This document shows, piece after piece, positions 57,201-64,000 of a stretch of DNA of 64,000 nucleotides (position 1 is its first letter; the number at the start of each line of letters is the position of its first letter). The stretch is from Cornus controversa (Eukaryota > Streptophyta > Magnoliopsida > Cornales > Cornaceae), in NCBI GenBank assembly GCA_026545225.1, contig CM048846.1, forward strand, positions 17,286,501 through 17,350,500. Reading direction: 5' to 3'. A program made the translations under genes and the position numbers. The notes under the pieces were generated by a model. It was not told where the DNA came from. It did no database searches and worked only from the letters and a program-made list of their open reading frames with translations.

Positions 57201-58506
57201 GGCAGTGCGCATGGGGACACGCCTACACTGGGGAGTTTTCCCCAGCTCGCTGCTCGGGCCTTTCCTGCCACCGTTCGCCTCCATTTTTGAGCCATTCTTC
57301 TCCTCTTGACGTAGACTACCTATTCGTGTGAAAAGTATCATCAAAAATGGCCCGAAACAAAAACCCCTAATTCACAAGTTTTAGGGTTCTTCACAAAATT
57401 TTCAAAATTAAACTCAATTTCTCAAGGATCAAGGGTCATTTACCCGAGTAGAAACAACACAAAAGGGAACGAATTAACAACCTTCTCTAACCTAGATTCA
57501 TGCTCACATGAATCTCATACATATATACACATACAACATATATATATGTATATATCTATATCCTTACACCAATATTCATTTAACATAAGAATTCACACGA
57601 AATTATTCAACAGAGAGCAACAGAATATAATCCAATTATATAAATTTACATATGCAATCATAGACACAAAACTTAAACTATGCATATAGATTCAAAGGGG
57701 AAGAGAAGAGTTCGAACTTACCCCTCGATGAACCGAAACTGGTCCCAATGAATCGCTCCTTCTTTCCCTCCTCTTCTGTATCTACGTTCTTTCGATCTCT
57801 GTGGGTGAAAGCAACAGAAACCCTAACCCTTTTCTTCTTATTTTATTATTCTTTTTTCTAGAAAACTAATTAAAAATCTAAAAAAATTAAAAGAAAAATA
57901 ATAAAAATAAAGTCCTAGCCCATCAAAATAAACATACACCTAGCCCAACCAATTCAGCCCAGCTCAAACTCAAATTTCTCCCTAGCCCAATCTAAAATTA
58001 AAATAAAGGAAAATACAAAGACCCAGTCCAACTAAAATAAAATAAAATAAACTACCCCAAAGATTTAAAGCACTCAAAAAAATTTAATTTAACCAATAAA
58101 GCAATTCAATTTAACTAATAAAAAAAATAAAGCATTTAAATTAAAATTAATGACTTCAAAATTATGGGGTATTACACATCTACGTATCTAACAAGAGTCA
58201 ATAATGTTATTATTAGAATTTGAAAGGACTCAAAACACTATATTCTTTATTATTTTTTCATTATAAATTTAACTACTATATCCTTAAACACTATATTTTA
58301 CCGTCGCTAAATCCTTAAATTCTTGTAGGGTTATTTAAAATAAATTAATATATAGTTCTAAAAATATAAAAATTAGAAACTCTTCTGGTATATCTAATTA
58401 CTCGAGTTAGTAAAAACCCTTACTCAAATACTACCCCAATATAAATTCAGGTCCAAAGATTTAATTCCAATTTCATCTCATGTTCTCAAATACCTTAACT
58501 AGACAA
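54256..58506 (+). repeat. ~935-bp tandem repeat, 2.3 copies, twice interrupted
   Basis: Copy 1 is 54256-55194, copy 2 is 55195-56113 plus 58182-58196, and copy 3 starts at 58197. Each starts GTCAATAATGTT(C/A)TTATTAG and includes TCAAATACCTTAA. Copies 1 and 2 continue with AGCAGTTTTGGTTATTAATTT and GGGGGAGAAAAAACATGAGG. Copy 2 is split by a 2.06-kb insertion, and copy 3 is cut at 58506 by a CACTA element. Removing the insertion gives a period of 934 bp against 939 bp. No gene is recognised in the unit. Confidence 0.88.
56114..58176 (-). mobile_element. Probable solo LTR, 2.06 kb
   Basis: Flanked by CATCT at 56109-56113 and 58177-58181. Read on the minus strand it starts TGTAATACCCC, a typical gypsy LTR start, and the plus-strand start is TCAAATAACCCC, a near inverse. 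The uninterrupted sequence in the neighbouring repeat copy gives the empty site. A GC-rich island (57165-57300) stands out from the AT-rich surroundings. A 72-bp direct duplication with AATACCTTATTAGGTATT lies at about 56810-56910. No protein frame is seen, so a solo LTR is the simplest reading. Confidence 0.65.
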
Positions 58507-58543
58507 CACTACAACAAAGTAGGTCTATTGTGGCCAAATTTTA

Positions 58544-59086
58544 GTGGCACCCAAAAATAAGCCGCCACCTAAAACCTATTCATACCTCACTTCACTTTCA
58601 TATTGCATCTCTCCTCATGAAACGTGCATAGACAACTCCTCTCTCAGCCACTCCCTCTCTCAAGTCTCTCACACGAGCTTTGATCTTCATGGTTTCAATA
58701 CTCTCGATCCTTTCTCCAGAGTTCATTACAGATCTGAATTTCATCTCTAACATTTTCTCATCGATCACTAACATTTTCTAATTCGTCCAAATCTCTCTCT
58801 CATTTACTTTTAGCTATGAACGACGAGCTCTGATCCTCCCTCTAGGGTTCTTATTGCCAATCCAAACTCTGTTCTGAGTTCTCATTGATCATCGAATGTG
58901 AGAATATTATCTATCATCCTAATCTCTCTCTAGTTTCTACTCTTAATCTTAGCGATTCACTCTAATTCGAAAAATACACTCCATTGCTGCAGTTTTCTAA
59001 AACTTATCAGAAATCCATCTACAGCTTCTATGAATCTCCTCAAAACTCCACTAATCTGCAAGGTATTTTTGTATCTCTTTCTGTGC

Positions 59087-59154
<68 letters not shown>

Positions 59155-59656
59155 TTATATATTTATATATAACTGGAAACAGGCATAGCCTAATTTTCTT
59201 TTAGTTAGATTTTTTTTTTGTGCTTTTTTGTTTTCTCTATTTTATACGCAGTGCAATTGATAATGAAGAAGCAGACGAAGAGCTTTCTCTCTCCCTTTTC
59301 TATAACTCTGAAATCGTAATTATCACTAGAGAGGTGTGTTATTTCATTTGTTTTACTATTTTTGTTCCTGTGCACTGTGTTTTATTTATTTTCCATATGT
59401 ATATGTCTCTGTTTCTCCATAATGAAATCCCAAATTGATTAAATAGGTAAAGAAATTTTCTCATCCAGTTAATTTCAGTGATATATAAGCTTTTCTTGCA
59501 TAAGTTTTTGTTCCTTATTTTTCTGTTGCATTTGGAAGTGGATGTACTCATAACTCGATAGTTTTGTGTCTTCCTTTTGTCCACAGAGGGTATGCCCTGT
59601 TTTCCTCTGTACTTCATTGTCATTATTTGAATGAAAATGCAACATATAACACACAC

Positions 59657-59698
<42 letters not shown>

Positions 59699-61874
59699 CC
59701 CTGAAGCTGAATGAAGGTAACCAGTTGCCAAATTAGGGCTGCCTTTAGAACAACTGTGTGCATTAAATTTGAACATATTTATGAGGGTGGGGATCTAATT
59801 AATTTGACAAGTAAATTGGATATGATAAATAAAGATAATGCTCTTTATATGATGGATCTAGTTTAGATTATATATCGTGGAGTTGAGATCCAATAAATTG
59901 ATTGATCTAGCAAAGGATCAATAACTTCATCTTCTTTGGAAGAACTTTTTTATATTATCAATTATGTGTTTTAAGAATAGTATGGCTGATTTTAATTCAT
60001 TAATTTCTTGTTTAAGATCAGCTATTAATATTTCTTTGAGAGTGGTATGTTCTTGTCGTCTCATTTGATCTAAAACTTGTTGTAAAGAAAATGATTTCGG
60101 ATTTTGAGATTGTCTGGATTTTCCTTATTTGTATTCTCCTGATTTGTTAAATCTATATAATTTTCTTTGAAAAGTTGGATCAGGAATTTGATCCATTAGA
60201 TCTAAAATCATTGTTTGAGTTTTAGACATAACATTGATTCCAAGACCATTCATCTGAACAATAGCCTTATAATTATTTTCTCTTTGAGAAGAAAGAATCT
60301 ATTTCTGAATCATTTGCAAAAATAGAGACCAACATGAACTCATTTTAAAAAGTACTAGTAGGGGGGTGAGGTTTTGAGACCTCAAAATTGAACCTCTTGT
60401 TTGTCTGAAAAAGCTTGTACCTTTGGTGGTAGGTGGATGTGAATGTGAATGTTTTTGTTGCTGTGTTTTCATCTCAATCATGAATGTAATCAACAGTATG
60501 TATGTAAAGTAGTGTATTTCTATTTCTCAAAGTTATACCCTGTATTAATTTCATTTTGTTCTTAATTTATGGTGGTATATATGAAATCTAAAACTGCTGT
60601 ACTTATTTTGCATTATATCAACTACTGTACAATACTCTGTTTAGAATCTATAATTATATGCAATTATATTACCTGAAATCATTAGTGATCTAGCAAAGGA
60701 TCAATAACTTCATCTTCAAACAAAACTTGTACATAACTTTCTGCTAGAGGAAATAGTTGTTTTTATAGTTGCTTTTAACTAATATAACTCACTGCACTGG
60801 AGGATTAGGGATCCCAATTGGCTAGGCTTCTTAAAAGTATCCCAAGCTTGAAATGTCTACTGCAAAATTTTAAAAAACAAAAAATAAATAACCTTGATTA
60901 GAATGCAAGAAGAAAGTGAAAGAAAATTTGATTCTCTTTTGAAAAAATAAATATATATATTAGAAGTAAGAATGTTTGACAAGACCCAGAGGCACTTAGT
61001 CAAACAAGCCAAGCAGTAGCCTCTTCCCCAATTCTGATATGCATATTCCATGCTCACGACAAGTGGTATGAACCATGTCCAGCAGATTCAACTCAGTTTT
61101 TTCTACAATGACCAATCAAGTGGTTAACTGTAAAGATCCGTAGGCTAAAACAATCACATCTCGGCTAAAACACAACCATTCATGCTTCACTTGTCATACA
61201 TGAATCTCTATATTATATATACATGGGCACTTGTATGCTAATGCTTATACTCCTACAGTTTGTATCTATGTCAATCGTTATATTTATATTTTTATCTACA
61301 TATATATAATATTATCTGGGACTCCTATATGTACATTTACTTAAACTTGTAGCTTCCATATGCAGGGTTCCTTGGACTCTTAAATAAGTATGTAAAAGAC
61401 CCAAAAAGAATAGGGTGATTCCAATGAAGCCCCAACTTTATTATACAACTATAAATAAGCCCATCCACATAAATTAACATCAAGGATCTTTTTAGAAATA
61501 AAATTTCCACTATTTGGCTAATTTCCAATCACTTGGTTACTTGATTTAAGTTAATTTTTATGTTTTTCCTGTTTTATGTACATTAAGTGTCCCCATAAAA
61601 TTAGATTTTGTAGAAGATTTTTTTGTAACATATATGTGTTGTTATAGATAACTGAGTCTTGAAATAGACTAATTTGTGGAGGTATTACTGGGAACACCCA
61701 TTAGATGTTCATATCGTAGGTAATATAATAGACCCTGGTTTTATTGCATAAAATACTGCTATTATTGGCAGCATGCTATTATCTAATGATGAGTTATGAC
61801 ATTACTACTCTAGTGGGATATTGGGGTTGAATCCTTTTAGCTTACTTTGTTGGTACTTTGTTACAGAAACAAAC
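58544..61874 (+). other. CACTA leader region, probably non-coding exons
   Basis: The first 500 bp are pyrimidine-rich (CTCTCTC) like a plant 5' UTR. Possible splice sites are a donor near 59062 (CTGCAAG|GTATTT), an acceptor near 59251 (TACGCAG|TG) and a donor near 59334 (GAGAG|GTGTG). Microsatellites lie at about 59087-59152 ((AT)n(GT)n) and 59650-59692. No coding frame of note on the plus strand before the transposase ATG. Confidence 0.4.
59890..60725 (-). pseudogene. Captured, decayed retroelement or pararetrovirus-like fragment
   Basis: On the minus strand, coding-like sequence appears: a part with VQMNGLGINVMSKTQ, one in-frame stop, then a heptad-rich, coiled-coil-like part (LDQMRRQEHTTLKEIL, DLKQEINELKSAI), then a frame change into an acidic end with EDEVIDPLLD. 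A second copy of this acidic end lies at 60686-60717; the shared 32-bp DNA includes CTAGCAAAGGATCAATAACT. Coiled-coil proteins with such ends occur in plant pararetroviruses and some retroelements, but no reverse transcriptase or other diagnostic domain is present. The assignment is tentative and the fragment is broken. Confidence 0.35.
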
Positions 61875-64000
61875 ATGGATAAGAGTTGGATAAAAAAACC
61901 AAGGTACCTTTACAAATGCTTTATATCCAAATTAATAGAGCTAATAAGTACAATAATATGTGTTAACAAGTTACTATTAACATTTTTGTGTGTTCGATAA
62001 AATAGGGTGAGCAATGAATATCTAGAAGGAGTTGGAAGGTTCCTAGAGTTTGCATTTGCTAATGCAGCTCATGAAGGAATGATATTGTGCCCATGCGTTA
62101 AATGTGTGAACTGTTTTTGGAAGAATCGTCGAAATGCATTAGATGATATTGTTGTCAATGGGTTTCTTAAGAATTACACACATTGGATTCACCATGGGGA
62201 GGAAGTATCTTCAAGAGTTGCTAATGAAACTGTTGACCAGGGTTTCGATGAAGATGATGAAGATAATGATATACATGATATGTTGCACGATGCATTTGGA
62301 ATGAGGAGTCATGAGGATGAAAGGGATGACCCAATGCATGAAGATAGTGAGAGGCCTAATACAGAGGCTACAAGGTTTTTTAAATTGGTAGAAGATGCTG
62401 AAATAGAATTGTACCCAGGATGTGAGAAGTTCTCAAAACTCTCTTTCATTATTCGATTGTTTCACCTTAAATGCCTCGGTGGGTGGAGCGACAAAACCTT
62501 TTCTATGTTGCTTGAGTTGTTGAAAGAAGCATTTCCCATGGCTGAAACATTACCAAAATCCTTGTATGAGACTAAAAAGATAATTGGAGATTTGGGATTA
62601 ACATACAACAAAATTGATGCTTGTCCAAATGATTGTATGTTATATTGGAAAGAACGTGCGAATGATGAGGTGTGTGTGACATGTGGTGCTTCTAGGTGGA
62701 AAAATGTTGAACATGATTCAACCGATGAAGCTTTTTCATCTAAAAAGAATAAAAAGGTCCCTGCCAAAGTTATGCGTCACTTTCCTTTGATACCGAGGTT
62801 GAAGAGATTGTTTATGTCCACAAAAACAGCAACCTCAATGAGATGGCATGCAGAAGGGCGCACCGATGATGGGTTCTTGAGACATCCAGCTGATTCCACT
62901 GCCTGGCGAACTTTTGACAATGATCACCCAGAGTTTTCTAAAGAAATTCGTAATGTTAGACTCGGGTTAGCAACTGATGGTTTCAATCCGTTCAATACCA
63001 TGAGCATAGCACACAGCATGTGGCCCGTAATTGTATTCCCATACAATTTGCCACCTGGGATGTGCATGAAACAACCATATCTTATAATGTCATTACTTAT
63101 TCCTGGACCTGGGGGGCCGGGAAATAACATTGATGTGTATTTGCAACCTCTAATTGATGAGTTGAAGGAATTGTGGGAGGATGGCGTTAACACATTTGAT
63201 GCGGCAAGCAATACCATGTTTAAGATGAAAGCAGCATTATTGTGGACTATTAGTGACTTTCCAGGATATGCATACATGTCTGGGTGGAGCACCAAGGGAA
63301 AACTTGCTTGTCCTTCATGCAATAAGGATACAAGCTTTCTATGGTTGCGAAATTGTCACAAATTTTGTTACCTGGATCATCGTCGCTTTCTTGATTTAGA
63401 CCACAAGTTTCGGAGATATAGACACTCATTTGATGGTAAACAAGAATGGAGAGATCCTCCTATCCCGCCAAGTGAAACTGATGTATTAGATCAAGTACAA
63501 TATCTGAACATCGTATTTGGTAAGGACAACAAGGAAGATGAAACAACTCTGAATTGGAAAAAAAAGAGCATTTTTTTTGAGCTACCGTACTGGAAGTCCA
63601 ACTTAATTCGCCATAATCTAGATATTATGCACATAGAGAAGAATGTGTGTGACAGTTTAATTGGGACACTCTTGAATCTTGAAGGAAAAACTAAAGACCA
63701 TTTGAAGGCCCGTCTTGATTTGCAATGTATGGGTTTAAGACATTTCCTCCATCCAGTACAACTTCAAGGGAACAAAACATATTTGCCACCTGTATGCTTC
63801 TCTCTATCATCAAAGGAGAAAGAAATGATGTGTAAAGTATTGAAACGTGTGAAAGTTTCAGATGGTTATGCGTCAAATATTTCACGAAGGGTGCATGTAA
63901 AGGAGCGCAAAATATCAGGACTCAAGAGTCATGACTGTCATATTTTGATGCAACAATTACTTCCATTGGCTGTACGAAGAGTCCTACCAAAGAAAGTGGC
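61875..64000 (+). CDS. TNP2-type CACTA transposase, partial at window end
   Basis: Exon 1 (61875-61903) encodes MDKSWIKKP plus two bases. The intron is 61904-62005 (GTACC...ATAG). Exon 2 begins at 62006 and stays open to the window end, giving at least 674 residues. The N-terminus is the transposase-associated domain (MDKSWI..., LEFAFANAA, CPCVKC with Cys38, 40 and 43). An acidic stretch follows (EDDEDNDIHD). Then come a Cys pair region (CPNDCMLYWKE, CVTCGASRW), the TNP2/Transposase_21 domain with WHAEGR, RLGLATDGFNPF (Asp near 334, probable catalytic), IPGPGGPGNNIDVYLQPLID, GWSTKGKLACPSC and HNLDIMHIEKNVCDS (Asp near 549). The second half of the usual protein lies beyond the window. No stop or frameshift is seen, unlike the other TE genes here, so it is young or under selection. 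Confidence 0.92.

Larger units (their letters stand above)
58507..64000 (+). mobile_element. CACTA (En/Spm-like) transposon, 5' part, continues past window
   Basis: Starts CACTACAACAAAG at 58507, preceded by CAA, a possible 3-bp duplication. The sister repeat copy at 55513 reads AGACAACTACCC without the element, confirming the insertion border. GTGGC motifs follow at once (TTGTGGCC, TTTTAGTGGCAC). The element carries a TNP2-type transposase gene from 61875. The 3' terminus lies beyond the window, so its completeness is unknown. Confidence 0.85.

Noticed and set aside
58984-59172. Frame ending in a Cys/Val run
   Set aside because: The end is encoded by the (GT)n microsatellite; the rest has no family features.

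Overview
This window is nuclear DNA of a flowering plant, most likely a eudicot. It is strongly AT-rich and carries few genes among many transposable elements. It holds plant-specific UPF0496 (DUF677, At14a-like) genes with plant-type splice signals, and plant TE families: a TNP2-type CACTA element, a Helitron with RPA-like remnants, Ty3/gypsy gag and pol pieces, and hAT, Mutator-like and Tourist-type MITEs. The species cannot be determined from the sequence. Nothing bacterial, no CRISPR array and no convincing tRNA or rRNA gene was seen.

The host-gene content is one dispersed UPF0496 cluster. It has an intact single-exon gene at 10695-11765 (-), a two-exon gene at 24692-25905 (-), a broken copy at 26498-27571 (-) split by a MITE, an intact single-exon gene at 32688-33827 (+), and a bare 5'-flank relic near 29.5 kb. 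All four gene starts encode the N-myristoylation pattern MGxxxSK and share an upstream block. The two-exon gene has a 167-nt intron with a GC-AG boundary, mostly filled by a TA/TG microsatellite, at a position where its paralogues are continuous. Its last ~36 codons plus downstream sequence were copied about three times in tandem (~430 bp period, 16124-17083 and 24305-24627). The third copy was then split by a 7.2-kb LTR element (17084-24304) with a perfect 5-bp target duplication, CTCCT.

That LTR element is unusual. It has three LTR starts, two copies of its 3' internal region, a decayed gag, no pol and no primer-binding site next to a complete LTR. It also carries two arrays of a 49-bp minisatellite whose units can fold into hairpins.

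Layout: 0-10 kb, MITEs and LTR-like repeats; 10.7-13.4 kb, UPF0496 gene, inverted repeat and 41-bp minisatellite; 13.4-17.1 kb, LTR-like repeat and UPF0496 3' repeats; 17.1-24.3 kb, gag-only LTR element; 24.3-34.6 kb, the rest of the UPF0496 cluster with MITEs; 34.6-43 kb, AT-rich DNA with two hAT-type elements; 43.2-44.6 kb, decayed gypsy pol; 46.9-52.6 kb, SINE-like element, complete-looking Helitron and an orphan CACTA right end; 54.2-58.5 kb, ~935-bp tandem repeat hit by a solo LTR and a CACTA element; 58.5 kb to the end, 5' part of a CACTA element with an open TNP2 transposase frame that runs off the window.
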